Source: Tissierellaceae bacterium (GTDB lineage Bacteria; Bacillota; Clostridia; Tissierellales; Tissierellaceae). Taken from it: a stretch of 64,000 bases of DNA. Shown one piece after another: positions 38,382-47,584 of this stretch (the first letter of the stretch is position 1; every line of letters begins with the position of its first letter). The position numbers were made by a program, and so were the translations under genes. The DNA lies in contig JALNZV010000010.1 in the NCBI GenBank assembly GCA_023229175.1, positions 1-64,000 on the forward strand, given 5' to 3'. The notes under the pieces were generated by a model. That model was given only the letters and a program-made list of their open reading frames with translations, searched no databases and had not been told where the DNA came from.

Positions 38382-38840
38382 TTGGAAATTAGATTGGAAA
38401 GTTTAGAAGATACTGAAAGATTTGGCGTGAAATTGGGTCAAGTTTTAAAAAGCGGCGATGTAGTTTGCTTAAATGGAGAGTTGGGAGCGGGAAAGACTAC
38501 CTTGACAAAGTCCATAGGCATAGGATTAGGAGTAAATGACTATATCACCAGTCCCACATTCACATTGATAAATGAGTACAGCGGAAGGCTGCCCGTCTAT
38601 CACTTTGACGTATATAGATTAGAAAACGTGGAGGACCTTTACGATTTAGGCTTTGACGAATACTTTTACGGCAAAGGGGTGTCCATAGTAGAGTGGGCAG
38701 AAAAGATAGAGGGACTTCTACCTGAACATAGATTAGTATTGGATATTGAAAAGGGCAATGATATAGACAAACGAGTAATAAAAATCAAAGCATATGGAAA
38801 TAGATATATAGAAATGCTTAAGGAGTTGGGGGAAAATTGA
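38382..38840 (+). CDS. tsaE: tRNA t6A biosynthesis ATPase TsaE
   Basis: A 152-residue P-loop ATPase that works with TsaB and TsaD to make N6-threonylcarbamoyladenosine in tRNA. Walker A is NGELGAGKTTLTKSIG; SPTFTLINEY and VSIVEWAEKIE are conserved. The open frame begins earlier, but TTG 38382 has AAAGG at the right distance. It heads the run tsaE-tsaB-rimI-tsaD, whose order matches Bacillus ydiBCDE. It overlaps tsaB by four bases. Confidence 0.95.
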   Translation: MEIRLESLEDTERFGVKLGQVLKSGDVVCLNGELGAGKTTLTKSIGIGLGVNDYITSPTFTLINEYSGRLPVYHFDVYRLENVEDLYDLGFDEYFYGKGVSIVEWAEKIEGLLPEHRLVLDIEKGNDIDKRVIKIKAYGNRYIEMLKELGEN

Positions 38841-39529
38841 AGATATTGGCATTGGATACGTCCACTATGATGGCTAGCTGTGCAGTTATGGATGAAAATA
38901 AGGTATTGGGAGAATATTCCCTAAATCAGGAGGCAACACATTCGGAAAAGTTGGTGCCTATGATAAAGGAAATACTGGATAGCCTAAATCTCAAGGTAAA
39001 GGATATAGATGTTTACGGAGTAGCCCTAGGCCCTGGTTCTTTTACAGGCCTTAGAATAGGTGTGTCCACAGTAAAGACCATGGCTCATTTGTTTGACAAA
39101 CCTGTTGTTGGGGTTTCCACTCTAGAGGCTCTGGCTTATAATTTGCCTTTCAATGAAATAGTGGTGCCCATGATAGACGCCAGAAGGGAAAGGGTATATA
39201 CGGGAATATATACATGGAAAAATGGCAAGTTGAACACTTTAATGAAGCCAGATGTATTGAATATACGTGATTTACTAGAAATATTAAAATCCTATGAAAA
39301 TGTAGTAGTAAATGGAGATGGTGTAAAACTCCATGAAGACTTAATAAAGGATGCTTTACAGCATAAGGTCCAGATATCAACCATGGGTAATGGATATTGT
39401 AGAGCTACTAGCATTGGAGAGATAACATATATAAAATATAAATTGGGGGAGACTATGAATTACTACACTTTGGTACCGGAGTATTTAAGAGAATCTCAGG
39501 CTCAAAGGGACCTTAAGGAAAAGGAGTAA
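38837..39529 (+). CDS. tsaB: tRNA t6A biosynthesis protein TsaB
   Basis: A 230-residue inactive paralogue of TsaD that forms the TsaB-TsaD dimer needed for t6A. The N-terminus LALDTSTMMASCAVMDE and the block GVALGPGSFTGLRIGVSTVK match the family. Translation begins at TTG 38837 inside the tsaE stop region. It is followed by rimI after 5 nt. Confidence 0.95.
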   Translation: MKILALDTSTMMASCAVMDENKVLGEYSLNQEATHSEKLVPMIKEILDSLNLKVKDIDVYGVALGPGSFTGLRIGVSTVKTMAHLFDKPVVGVSTLEALAYNLPFNEIVVPMIDARRERVYTGIYTWKNGKLNTLMKPDVLNIRDLLEILKSYENVVVNGDGVKLHEDLIKDALQHKVQISTMGNGYCRATSIGEITYIKYKLGETMNYYTLVPEYLRESQAQRDLKEKE

Positions 39530-39534
39530 TTGTT

Positions 39535-39972
39535 ATGGAAATAGCCATTCGTAGAATGGAGGAAAGAGACTTAGATAGGATAATGGAAATAGAAGAGGAT
39601 GCATTTACCACCCCCTGGCCAAAGAACTCATTTCTATTGGAAATCACGTCAAATCAATTGGCTAGGTATATAGTGGCAGAGTTAGATGGAGTAGTTGTAG
39701 GCTATGGAGGAATATGGATTATAATCGACGAAGGACATATAACTAACATAGCTGTGGAAAGCAAGTATAGGGGTCTGGGAGTAGGTAAAAAGTTGGTGGA
39801 AGGACTAATAGATATATGCAGAAGTAGCAATATTAAGGCCATGACTTTAGAGGTGCGAAGAACCAATGTATCTGCCCAAAACTTATATCGAAAATACGGA
39901 TTTAAGGACTCGGGCATTAGGCCTAATTACTATGCAGATGAAGATGCCCTAATAATGTGGAAAGAAATTTAA
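39535..39972 (+). CDS. rimI: Ribosomal protein S18 N-acetyltransferase RimI-like
   Basis: A 145-residue GNAT acetyltransferase. The acetyl-CoA loop is visible as [16 protein letters not shown] and the family end is [22 protein letters not shown] (abbreviated). RimI acetylates the N-terminus of ribosomal protein S18 in E. coli; in Firmicutes the target is less certain. It sits between tsaB and tsaD and its stop lies 14 nt before the tsaD ATG. Confidence 0.9.
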   Translation: MEIAIRRMEERDLDRIMEIEEDAFTTPWPKNSFLLEITSNQLARYIVAELDGVVVGYGGIWIIIDEGHITNIAVESKYRGLGVGKKLVEGLIDICRSSNIKAMTLEVRRTNVSAQNLYRKYGFKDSGIRPNYYADEDALIMWKEI

Positions 39973-39986
39973 ATAGAGGTGATTTT

Positions 39987-40991
39987 ATGCTTACCCTTGC
40001 AATAGAGACATCCTGCGACGAGACTTCCGTTGCAGTTTTAAGAGATGGGCGAGAAGTATTGTCAAATATTATATCATCCCAAATAGAGATACACAGAAAA
40101 TTTGGGGGAGTAGTGCCAGAGGTGGCTTCGAGAAAACATATAGAAAGTATAAACCAAATCGTGCAGGAATCCTTAGATGCTGCAAATGTTAAGTTTGACG
40201 ACATAGACCTAATAGGTGTAACCCAGGGGCCTGGCCTTGTGGGGGCTCTTCTAATAGGCATATCTACGGCAAAGGCAATAGCCTATGGCTTAGAACTCCC
40301 CATAGTTGGGGTCAATCACATCGAAGGGCATGTATGTGCAAACTATATAGAGCATAAGGGCCTTGAGCCGCCATTTACAGGGCTCATAGTAGCAGGATGT
40401 CATACGTATCTAGTTCAGGTAAAGGGATATACGGAATACGAAATAATAGGCAGAACAAGGGATGATGCAGCAGGAGAAGCCTTTGACAAAGTAGCCAGAG
40501 CCCTTGGACTTCCATATCCCGGTGGTCCTGTAATAGATAAATTATCCCAAAAAGGAGATAAAGAGGCCATAGCCTTTCCAAGGGTTATGTTAGAGCCCAA
40601 ATCTTACGATTTCAGCTTCAGCGGTCTAAAAACGGCAGTATTAAACTATTTGAACCAAGCAAAGCAAAAAGGCGACGAAATAATCATAGAAGATGTGGCA
40701 GCATCTTTCCAGCAGGCAGTATTAGACGTCCTTGTGGAGAAGTCCTTTAGGCTTGCCAAGGAAAGTAAAATGGACAAAATAGTATTAGCGGGAGGGGTAG
40801 CTGCAAATCAAGGCCTAAGGAATATGATGGAGCAAAGGGGATTAGAAGAAGGCATTAAAATATTTTATCCTTCTAAAATACTATGTACTGACAATGCTGC
40901 CATGATAGGTTCCGCTGCCTATTATAATTACAGGGCAGGGAAAGTGGACGACCTATATCTAAATGTAGTTCCAAATCTTGGTTTTAATTGA
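39987..40991 (+). CDS. tsaD: tRNA t6A transferase TsaD
   Basis: A 334-residue metalloenzyme that transfers threonylcarbamoyl to A37 of ANN-decoding tRNAs. The N-terminal [12 protein letters not shown] and the metal-binding HIEGH (111-115) are intact, as is [22 protein letters not shown] (abbreviated). The usual nucleotide loop SGGHT reads AGCHT at 136-140, with Ser to Ala and the second Gly to Cys, which is odd. The start at 39987 follows AGAGGTGA; an upstream frame to 39957 overlaps rimI. A DnaA-box cluster follows. Confidence 0.95.
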   Translation: MLTLAIETSCDETSVAVLRDGREVLSNIISSQIEIHRKFGGVVPEVASRKHIESINQIVQESLDAANVKFDDIDLIGVTQGPGLVGALLIGISTAKAIAYGLELPIVGVNHIEGHVCANYIEHKGLEPPFTGLIVAGCHTYLVQVKGYTEYEIIGRTRDDAAGEAFDKVARALGLPYPGGPVIDKLSQKGDKEAIAFPRVMLEPKSYDFSFSGLKTAVLNYLNQAKQKGDEIIIEDVAASFQQAVLDVLVEKSFRLAKESKMDKIVLAGGVAANQGLRNMMEQRGLEEGIKIFYPSKILCTDNAAMIGSAAYYNYRAGKVDDLYLNVVPNLGFN

Positions 40992-41005
40992 CAAATTTCA
41001 ACAAC

Positions 41006-41146
41006 TTTTCCACATTTTGTCCACAGATTGGCTTTTAAACAAATTTGAAAAATCTGTGGATAATGTGGAAAAACCATAGAAAATATGGATTTTTAGGCAT
41101 TTTACTGTGGACAACTCTGTGGATAGTGTGCGTAACTTGTGGATTA
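41006..41146. promoter_or_regulatory. DnaA-box cluster between tsaD and the ABC-F gene
   Basis: A perfect box (TGTGGATAA, reverse of TTATCCACA) lies at 41055-41063. One-mismatch boxes lie at 41006-41014, 41017-41025, 41064-41072 (abutting the perfect one), 41106-41114, 41118-41126 and 41138-41146. Seven boxes in 141 bp is far above chance. From memory, a stable DnaA-binding region lies at gcp-ydiF in B. subtilis, the same gene pair. Confidence 0.75.
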
Positions 41147-41155
41147 ATTGTGGGG

Positions 41156-43063
41156 TTATCCTTCTGTTAGGGAAATCCATCGGTTGTATAGGTGTTCAAT
41201 ATTGTTTTCTATTGTTTCCCTATTCTTTGTTAATTCGACAACTTTTTCGTGGTTTTCGTAAATTTCCGGCTTGCATAGCAATAGATCTATTTCGTCTATC
41301 TTTTGCTCTTCCGCAGCTATGTCTTTTTCCAGCTGAGCCATGACTTTTCTTTTTTCACGCTGTTCTCTCAATATTTCCTTTTCCCTCTTTTTTTCCAGTC
41401 GAATTTGGGTTCTTGTCTTACCTTCTTCTTCCTCTTCATAGGGTACTTCGCTTTTTTTCTCCAAATAATAATCGTAATTTCCCAAATACTCGGCAATGCC
41501 CTCCGATGTCAATTCCAGTATTTTGTCTACAACTCTATTTAGAAAGTATCTGTCGTGAGAGATGATAAATACTGTGCCGTCGTAGTCCAGTAGGGCTTCC
41601 TCCAGCACCTCCTTGGAATCTATATCTAAGTGGTTAGTTGGCTCGTCCATTAGGAGGAAATTGGACTTAGATAACATAAGTTTTAGCAGGGATAGTCTGG
41701 CTTTTTCTCCACCGCTTAAATCGGCAATTTCTTTAAATATATCGTCACCAATAAACATAAATTGGCTTAGGATAGACCTTATTTTAAAATGATCAAATGT
41801 CGGATTTTCATCCCATATTTCATCTATGATTGCCTTGTGGAGATTTAGCTTAGACATTTCCTGGTCAAAATATCCCGATACCACATTATGGCCAAGGTTC
41901 ACGCTTCCTATATCCATTTGGATTTGTCCAAGGACTATTTTAAATAATGTGGTTTTCCCAATGCCATTTGGGCCGATGAGACCGACTTTTTCTCCCCGAT
42001 AAATATTGAAGCTTATATCTTTCAAAAGTGTAAAATCTTCAAAGGATTTGCCTATATTTTCCACAGCTAATACATCTCTCCCGGATTTAACCTTAGGTTC
42101 AAATCTGATTTTGCTCTTTTGCTCTTCCATAGGCTTAGAGAGGACCTTCATCTTATCCAAGAGTTTTTGCCTGCTTTGAGCCAACCTATGGTATTTTTCT
42201 CCCCCATAGGACTTAAATCGCAATATGATTTCTTCTTGTCTCTTTATCTCCTTTTGCTGATCTTCAAAGTGTTTTTTGTATAATTCCAGTTCCCTTTTCC
42301 TTCGAGTCATAAAATTGGTGTAATTTGTATTGTAAATATTGAGTTTTAAGTTTTCAATATGAAATATCCTATTTACCACATTGTCCAGAAAATACCTGTC
42401 GTGGGATATGACCATGGCAGCCCCATTAAAGTCCTTCAGAAACTTTTCTAGCCAGCTGATGGCGTCGATGTCCAAATGGTTTGTAGGCTCGTCCAGCAAC
42501 ATGATATCAGGTTTCTCTAGAAGTAATTTAGCCAAGGCTAGACGGGATTTTTGCCCGCCGCTCAAAATATTTACTTCCTTTTCAAAGTCTTCTTCTTGGA
42601 AACCCAGGCCTTTTAATGTTCCCCTGATTTCGGACTTATATCCGTATCCGTTTAAGGTCATAAATTCCTCTGATTTATGGGAATATTCATCCATCAATGC
42701 AGCCAGTCTTTGAGTTTCTCCCTTGTCGCCCTCCAAAGAAATTTCTTTTTCCAGATTTCTTAAATAGTCTTCCATTTCCATAAGGGGCTTAAATACCTCC
42801 AGGCACTGGTCAAACAAACTGTCGGTGCTTTCAATTTTTGTATGCTGCTTTAAATATCCTATTTTTACGCCTTTTCGTATATATATATTTCCATTGTCAT
42901 AATCCAGCTCTCCCGACAATATATTGAATAAAGTGGTCTTTCCGGAGCCATTGAGCCCTATAACTCCTATTTTATCTCCATCTTCTACATTGAAATTTAG
43001 ATTGTCTAAAATTGTATCTACAACATATGTTTTAGTCAAATTGGTACATGAAAGGACTAACAT
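41156..43063 (-). CDS. ABC-F family ATPase (YdiF-like)
   Basis: A 635-residue protein with two ABC ATPase domains and no membrane segments. Walker A motifs are GLNGSGKT and GPNGIGKT; signature motifs are LSGGQKSRLALAK and LSGGEKARLSLLK; both Walker B regions read DEPTNHLDID. A charged linker and a C-terminal coiled coil (about 540-630) complete the ABC-F layout. Such proteins act on the ribosome to relieve stalling or resist antibiotics; YdiF in B. subtilis lies at the same place next to tsaD. The gene is read towards tsaD, unlike B. subtilis. Confidence 0.92.
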   Translation of the reverse strand: MLVLSCTNLTKTYVVDTILDNLNFNVEDGDKIGVIGLNGSGKTTLFNILSGELDYDNGNIYIRKGVKIGYLKQHTKIESTDSLFDQCLEVFKPLMEMEDYLRNLEKEISLEGDKGETQRLAALMDEYSHKSEEFMTLNGYGYKSEIRGTLKGLGFQEEDFEKEVNILSGGQKSRLALAKLLLEKPDIMLLDEPTNHLDIDAISWLEKFLKDFNGAAMVISHDRYFLDNVVNRIFHIENLKLNIYNTNYTNFMTRRKRELELYKKHFEDQQKEIKRQEEIILRFKSYGGEKYHRLAQSRQKLLDKMKVLSKPMEEQKSKIRFEPKVKSGRDVLAVENIGKSFEDFTLLKDISFNIYRGEKVGLIGPNGIGKTTLFKIVLGQIQMDIGSVNLGHNVVSGYFDQEMSKLNLHKAIIDEIWDENPTFDHFKIRSILSQFMFIGDDIFKEIADLSGGEKARLSLLKLMLSKSNFLLMDEPTNHLDIDSKEVLEEALLDYDGTVFIISHDRYFLNRVVDKILELTSEGIAEYLGNYDYYLEKKSEVPYEEEEEGKTRTQIRLEKKREKEILREQREKRKVMAQLEKDIAAEEQKIDEIDLLLCKPEIYENHEKVVELTKNRETIENNIEHLYNRWISLTEG

Positions 43064-43191
43064 CCAATTGCCTCCTTAAATTTTTTATCTGAATTCATTG
43101 TATCAAAAAAAGAACAAAATTTCACTATGTTGTTGCAGTCCCTACCCTAGTGTAGTATAATATATGAAATATTTGCATTGGAGGGATGACT

Positions 43192-43479
43192 ATGGAAATA
43201 ATAATAGATAAAGAAGCAGCAGATTATATAAAGAGACAATCTCTAGATAATTCCATTAAAATCATGGCAAGAAAAGTAACTGCTGGCTGATGTTCATCAT
43301 ATCAACCATTCGTTGAAATGGGAGAACCTAGAAACAAAAAATACTTTGAGCAATATAAAAGCGGCGATATAGACGTATATGTATATGCAGGAATGAGAGC
43401 ACAAGACGATAGACTTAGGGTCAGTTTTGGCAAAATTCTCTGGATGAAATCTTTAGCAGTAGATGGATTAATATTGTAA
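43192..43479 (+). CDS. HesB-like selenoprotein with in-frame UGA
   Basis: A 95-residue protein of the HesB/IscA-like group known as CC/Se-motif (seleno)proteins. The ATG at 43192 follows GGAGGG. The frame is interrupted only by TGA at 43288-43290 (residue 33), in the motif V-T-A-G-U-C-S-S-Y-Q-P. The reading continues for 62 codons to TAA with sensible sequence (FVEMGEPRNKKYFEQYKSGD, VYVYAGMRAQDDRLRVSF). Relatives have Cys at this place. A stem-loop starts right after the UGA. A promoter (-10 TATAAT at 43156-43161) precedes it. Function is unknown; a redox or metal-binding role is inferred. Confidence 0.85.
43292..43327 (+). ncRNA. Candidate bacterial SECIS element
   Basis: Immediately after the UGA, GTTC (43292-43295) pairs with GAAC (43324-43327), then CAT.TCAAC (43298-43306) pairs with GTTGA.ATG (43312-43320), closing a 5-nt loop. 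The loop begins 17 nt after the UGA, within the usual 16-37 nt range for bSECIS. It lies inside the coding frame, as expected. Confidence 0.65.
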
Positions 43480-43504
43480 AACTCCCTAAAAAGGGAGTTT
43501 TTTC
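43478..43504 (+). terminator. Terminator of the selenoprotein gene
   Basis: AAACTCCCT pairs with AGGGAGTTT around four A, then six T. Confidence 0.92.
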
Positions 43505-43566
43505 ACGTAATTACCCCATTAGTATAACCTATTGAAAAATAATGGAGAAAAATGTCACATATAAAA

Positions 43567-43595
43567 TTGACATAATTGTATCATGATGTTATAAT
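43567..43595 (+). promoter_or_regulatory. Promoter of rex
   Basis: TTGACA (43567-43572), 17 nt, TATAAT (43590-43595): a perfect sigma-A promoter 30 nt before the rex start. Confidence 0.85.
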
Positions 43596-43625
43596 AAACA
43601 CAAAATATAGTAGGTGGTGTAGCAA

Positions 43626-44282
43626 TTGGATAAAGATTACAGGACTGATAAAGAGAATAAGATTTCCATTACTGTTATCAGAAGACTACCTAAATACTAC
43701 AGATATTTAGGAGATTTACTAGATAAGGGAATTAATCGAATTTCATCGCAAGAATTAAGTAAAATGACTGGATTTACAGCGTCTCAAATCAGACAAGATT
43801 TAAATAACTTTGGGGGCTTTGGTCAGCAGGGATATGGGTATAATGTAGAGGAATTGCATGGCGAATTAGGCAAAATCCTAGGACTAGATTCCGTATATAA
43901 TGCAGTAATCGTCGGAGCTGGAAACTTAGGTCAAGCCATAGCTAACTATAAAGGTTTTGAAGACGCAGGGTTTAAGGTATTATCTTTATTTGATAAAAAT
44001 CCAAAGCTAATAGGTCTGAGAATACGAGACATAGAAATACGAGACGTGGATACTATGGTGGATTTTATTAAAGAAAACGACGTAGAAATAGGGATTATCA
44101 CTTCCCCTAGGGAAAGTGCCCAAGAATTGGCTGAAACCTATATAGAAGCAGGAGTAAAGGGTATTTGGAATTTTGCTCCTACGGATTTAGATTTGCCAGA
44201 TGATATGATAGTGGAAAATGTAAGGCTCAATGAAAGCCTATTCATACTTTCATATTTCCTGAAGGAAAAATACAATAGATAG
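43626..44282 (+). CDS. rex: Redox-sensing transcriptional repressor Rex
   Basis: A 218-residue repressor that senses the NADH/NAD+ ratio. The N-terminal winged helix (about 1-80) reads RISSQELSKMTGFTASQIRQDL and FGGFGQQGYGYNVEEL; the Rossmann domain begins with VIVGAGNLGQAIANY (GxGxxG). Rex leaves its operators when NADH is high. Translation starts at TTG 43626 after AGGTGGTG. A near-consensus Rex operator lies 77 bp after its stop, before bcd-etfBA, so this pair forms a local circuit. Confidence 0.96.
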   Translation: MDKDYRTDKENKISITVIRRLPKYYRYLGDLLDKGINRISSQELSKMTGFTASQIRQDLNNFGGFGQQGYGYNVEELHGELGKILGLDSVYNAVIVGAGNLGQAIANYKGFEDAGFKVLSLFDKNPKLIGLRIRDIEIRDVDTMVDFIKENDVEIGIITSPRESAQELAETYIEAGVKGIWNFAPTDLDLPDDMIVENVRLNESLFILSYFLKEKYNR

Positions 44283-44319
44283 TATTTAAACTATCTCAAA
44301 CAAAAAAACAATAAAAATC

Positions 44320-44352
44320 ATACTTAACTATTACAGTTAAGTATTTTTTTTA
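44320..44352 (+). terminator. Terminator of rex
   Basis: ATACTTAACT pairs with AGTTAAGTAT around a 5-nt loop, followed by eight T. Confidence 0.9.
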
Positions 44353-44358
44353 AAATAA

Positions 44359-44376
44359 TTGATAAAATATTAACAA
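44359..44376 (+). promoter_or_regulatory. Rex operator upstream of bcd-etfBA
   Basis: TTGATAA-N4-TTAACAA matches the clostridial consensus TTGTTAA-N4-TTAACAA at 13 of 14 fixed positions. A further half-site TTAACAA is at 44391-44397 and a -10 box TATAAT at 44406-44411. The site therefore lies just upstream of the core promoter and bcd starts at 44454. Confidence 0.75.
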
Positions 44377-44453
44377 TAATAGTAGAAAAATTAACAATCT
44401 TAGAGTATAATAATAGTATGAGTAGTAGCAATATCTCTAAGGGGGAATGAGCT

Positions 44454-45593
44454 GTGGATTTTAATTTGACAAAGGAACAACAGATGATTAGGAGAATTAT
44501 GAGAGATTTTACAGAAAAAGAAGTAAAGCCAATTGCTGCAGATATCGATAAGACGGAAGAATTTCCAAGAAAGACTGTAGAAAAAATGTCAAGCCATGAC
44601 ATGATGGGAATATCCATTCCCATAGAATACGGAGGGGCAGGAGGAGACGAAGTTGCCTATGCCATAGCTGTGGAAGAAATATCTAGGGCCTGTGGAGCAA
44701 CGGGAGTAATATTGTCTGCCCATACTTCTTTGGCCTGTTGGCCCATATGGAAATATGGAACGGAGGAGCAAAAGCAAAGATATTTAGTTCCCCTAGCCAA
44801 AGGAACGTATTTAGGAGCCTACGGTTTGACAGAGCCTGGAGCTGGAACAGATGCTGCAGGTCAGCAAACGACTGCGGTATTAAATGGAGATAAATATATA
44901 TTGAATGGCACAAAGATTTTTATTACCAATGGAGGACAGTCAGATATATACATAATATTTGCCATGACTGACAGGTCCAAGGGCACAAGGGGAATATCAG
45001 CATTTATAGTGGAAAAGGATTCACCTGGATTTTCCATAGGTAAAATTGAGGAAAAGATGGGAATCAGGGCCTCCTCCACAGCGGAACTAATATTTCAGGA
45101 CTGCATAGTTCCCAGGGAAAATCTATTAGGTAAAGAAGGTGAAGGCTTTAAAATAGCAATGACTACTTTAGACGGAGGTAGAATAGGCATAGCAGCCCAA
45201 GCCCTAGGTATAGCCTCAGGTGCCTTAGATGAAACCATAAAATATGTAAAGGAAAGGGAACAATTTGGCAGGCCCTTGTCCAAATTCCAAGGACTTCAAT
45301 GGATTATAGCAGATATGGCTACTGAAATAGAGGCTGCCAGACTGTTGGTATATAAGGCGGCATACAATAAAACAAACAATTTGCCCTATGGGAAGGAGGC
45401 AGCCATGGCAAAGTTATTTGCATCCCAATGTGCCATGGATGTGACTACCAAATGCCTTCAGTTATTTGGAGGCTATGGGTATACGAAGGACTATCCCATG
45501 GAGAGAATGATGAGGGATGCCAAGATTACGGAAATCTACGAAGGTACATCTCAAGTGCAGCAAATGGTAATATCTGCTGCAGTATTAAAATAA
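44454..45593 (+). CDS. Short-chain acyl-CoA dehydrogenase (Bcd-type)
   Basis: A 379-residue flavin dehydrogenase of acyl-CoA. Family signatures are visible: GAYGLTEPGAGTDAAG, ITNGGQSDIYIIFA, the region QLFGGYGYTKDYPMERMMRDAKI (abbreviated) and the catalytic Glu in ITEIYEGTSQVQ. With EtfB and EtfA directly downstream it is probably a butyryl-CoA dehydrogenase-type enzyme, possibly in an electron-bifurcating complex. No crotonase or thiolase gene is in the cluster. The GTG start follows a GGGGG site, and a Rex operator is upstream. Confidence 0.92.
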   Translation: MDFNLTKEQQMIRRIMRDFTEKEVKPIAADIDKTEEFPRKTVEKMSSHDMMGISIPIEYGGAGGDEVAYAIAVEEISRACGATGVILSAHTSLACWPIWKYGTEEQKQRYLVPLAKGTYLGAYGLTEPGAGTDAAGQQTTAVLNGDKYILNGTKIFITNGGQSDIYIIFAMTDRSKGTRGISAFIVEKDSPGFSIGKIEEKMGIRASSTAELIFQDCIVPRENLLGKEGEGFKIAMTTLDGGRIGIAAQALGIASGALDETIKYVKEREQFGRPLSKFQGLQWIIADMATEIEAARLLVYKAAYNKTNNLPYGKEAAMAKLFASQCAMDVTTKCLQLFGGYGYTKDYPMERMMRDAKITEIYEGTSQVQQMVISAAVLK

Positions 45594-45607
45594 TGGAGGG
45601 GAGAAAA

Positions 45608-46399
45608 GTGAATATAATCGTATGTCTAAAACAAGTGCCGGATACAAATGAAGTGAGAATAGACCCCGTAAGGGGCACGTTGATTAGGGACGGCGTACCC
45701 AGCATCATAAATCCAGATGACAAAAATGCTTTGGAGGAGGCATTGAAGATAAAGGAAGAAAATGAGGACATCAAGGTGACAGTATTGAGCATGGGACCTC
45801 CTCAAGCGGATATGGCTCTAAGGGAAGCCTTAGCCATGGGTGCAGATGAGGCCATACTCCTAAGCGATAGAGCCTTTTCAGGTTCGGATACATGGGCTAC
45901 GTCCAAGGCCTTGGCCACGGCAATAGACCATATTGGAAACTATAGTATAATACTTTGCGGAAGGCAGGCAATTGATGGAGATACTGCCCAAGTAGGTCCC
46001 CAGATAGCAGAGCACCTGGGCATACCTCAGATAACTTATGTGGAGGAACTAGAGATAATTGGGGATAAGGTCGTTGCGAAAAGAGCCATAGAAGATGGAT
46101 ACTATGTAATAGAGGGGAAAATGCCCATACTATTGACAGCCATAAAGGAATTAAATGAGCCGCGATACCCATCTATCAGGGGAGTCTACAAAGCCCACGA
46201 AGGCAATAGGGTGAAGAACTGGTCAGCACAAGATATAAAGGCTGATTTATCCAATCTGGGACTAAAGGGTTCGCCAACTCAGGTAAATAAATCATTTACT
46301 CCTCCTGGAAGGTCGGGAGAAGGTGAAATCTTAAGTGGAAGCCCAAAGGAGAAAGCAGGACAATTGGTTTTGAAATTAAAAGGTAAATACCTAATATAA
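45608..46399 (+). CDS. etfB: Electron transfer flavoprotein beta subunit
   Basis: A 263-residue EtfB. It opens with [19 protein letters not shown] and carries [17 protein letters not shown] and [18 protein letters not shown] (FAD/AMP region). GTG 45608 is the start because GGAGGGGAG lies just before it; the upstream open frame overlaps bcd. It accepts electrons from Bcd or passes them to it, together with EtfA. Confidence 0.95.
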   Translation: MNIIVCLKQVPDTNEVRIDPVRGTLIRDGVPSIINPDDKNALEEALKIKEENEDIKVTVLSMGPPQADMALREALAMGADEAILLSDRAFSGSDTWATSKALATAIDHIGNYSIILCGRQAIDGDTAQVGPQIAEHLGIPQITYVEELEIIGDKVVAKRAIEDGYYVIEGKMPILLTAIKELNEPRYPSIRGVYKAHEGNRVKNWSAQDIKADLSNLGLKGSPTQVNKSFTPPGRSGEGEILSGSPKEKAGQLVLKLKGKYLI

Positions 46400-46418
46400 T
46401 CCTAAAGGGGGAATAAAA

Positions 46419-47459
46419 GTGGAAGAAAAAACAAAAAACCTTAAAGCTGGTGCTGTAAATGTCGACGAATATAGGGGAGTTTGGATATTTGCCGAGCAAA
46501 GGCAGGGACAATTATTAAATGTAGCTTTGGAATTATTAGGTGAAGGAAGGAAAATAGCCAATACTCTAGGACTTCCCTTGACGGCAATTTTATTAGGACA
46601 TGAAGTAGATGAAATAGCAGATAAATTGATTAAATATGGAGTAGATAAGGTGTATTATGGAGACCATAAACTGCTGGATATATATAATACAGATGGATAC
46701 ACAAAGGCAATTTGCGATTTAATAAATAGGGAAAAACCAGAGATAATGCTCATAGGAGCCACTACCATAGGCAGGGACTTGGGACCAAGGATATCCTCCA
46801 GAATTCACACGGGCTTAACTGCAGACTGTACAAAGCTGGATATAGACATGGATAATAGAAGGCTAATGCAGACGAGACCTGCTTTTGGTGGAAATCTAAT
46901 GGCCACCATAATATGCCCAAATCATAGACCTCAAATGGCAACCGTAAGGCCTGGGGTCATGGAAAAGTCTAAATACGACAAAAATCGAGCTGGAAAAATA
47001 ATTAAATTCACTCCAGAACTGGAAGAAAAGGATATCAGAACTAAGGTGCTGGAAATAGTAAAGGGGACAAAGGCACAAGTTCAATTGGAAGATGCAAAGG
47101 TAATAGTATCTGGAGGTAGGGGACTGGGAAGCCCTGAGGGATTTAAGCTAATAGAATCCCTTGCAGATAAATTTAACGCAGTAGTGGGTGCATCCCGTGC
47201 CACAGTAGATGCTGGGTGGATTGAGCAGGGGCATCAGGTGGGACAGACAGGAAAGACGGTCAGGCCATCCCTTTACATTGCCTGTGGTATTTCAGGTGCC
47301 ATACAGCATTTAGCAGGTATGCAGGAATCCAAGGTCATTGTCGCCATAAATAAAGATCCCGATGCTCCAATATTTAAAATAGCGGACTATGGAATAGTAG
47401 GGGACTTATACGAAGTAATCCCGGAATTTATGGAGGCTCTAGATGGAATAGATGTATAG
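46419..47459 (+). CDS. etfA: Electron transfer flavoprotein alpha subunit
   Basis: A 346-residue EtfA. The N-terminal domain is followed by the FAD-binding C-terminal domain with [24 protein letters not shown] and [17 protein letters not shown], then [18 protein letters not shown]. No extra ferredoxin domain is present at the N-terminus. GTG start after AAGGGGG. It ends the bcd-etfB-etfA operon. Confidence 0.96.
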   Translation: MEEKTKNLKAGAVNVDEYRGVWIFAEQRQGQLLNVALELLGEGRKIANTLGLPLTAILLGHEVDEIADKLIKYGVDKVYYGDHKLLDIYNTDGYTKAICDLINREKPEIMLIGATTIGRDLGPRISSRIHTGLTADCTKLDIDMDNRRLMQTRPAFGGNLMATIICPNHRPQMATVRPGVMEKSKYDKNRAGKIIKFTPELEEKDIRTKVLEIVKGTKAQVQLEDAKVIVSGGRGLGSPEGFKLIESLADKFNAVVGASRATVDAGWIEQGHQVGQTGKTVRPSLYIACGISGAIQHLAGMQESKVIVAINKDPDAPIFKIADYGIVGDLYEVIPEFMEALDGIDV

Positions 47460-47494
47460 GGATAAAGAGCAATAATTACTAATTTTCTGAAATG

Positions 47495-47560
47495 TTTACA
47501 AAAAAAAACCCTTATGTTATAATTTCATTGAAAAGATAATAACTAACAAAACTTGTTAGT
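47495..47560 (+). promoter_or_regulatory. Promoter and candidate operator of glutamate dehydrogenase
   Basis: TTTACA (47495-47500), 17 nt and TATAAT (47518-47523) form a strong promoter. A perfect inverted repeat ACTAACAA-N3-TTGTTAGT (47542-47560) lies in the early transcribed region and could bind a regulator. The halves resemble Rex half-sites but with the wrong order and spacing. Confidence 0.6.
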
Positions 47561-47584
47561 AATTAATGGGGGAGGTTTTGTACA

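Noticed and set aside
43192..43290. Short 32-residue protein ending at the TGA
   Set aside because: The frame continues for 62 sensible codons to a TAA and terminator, and the truncated product would end just before the conserved motif.
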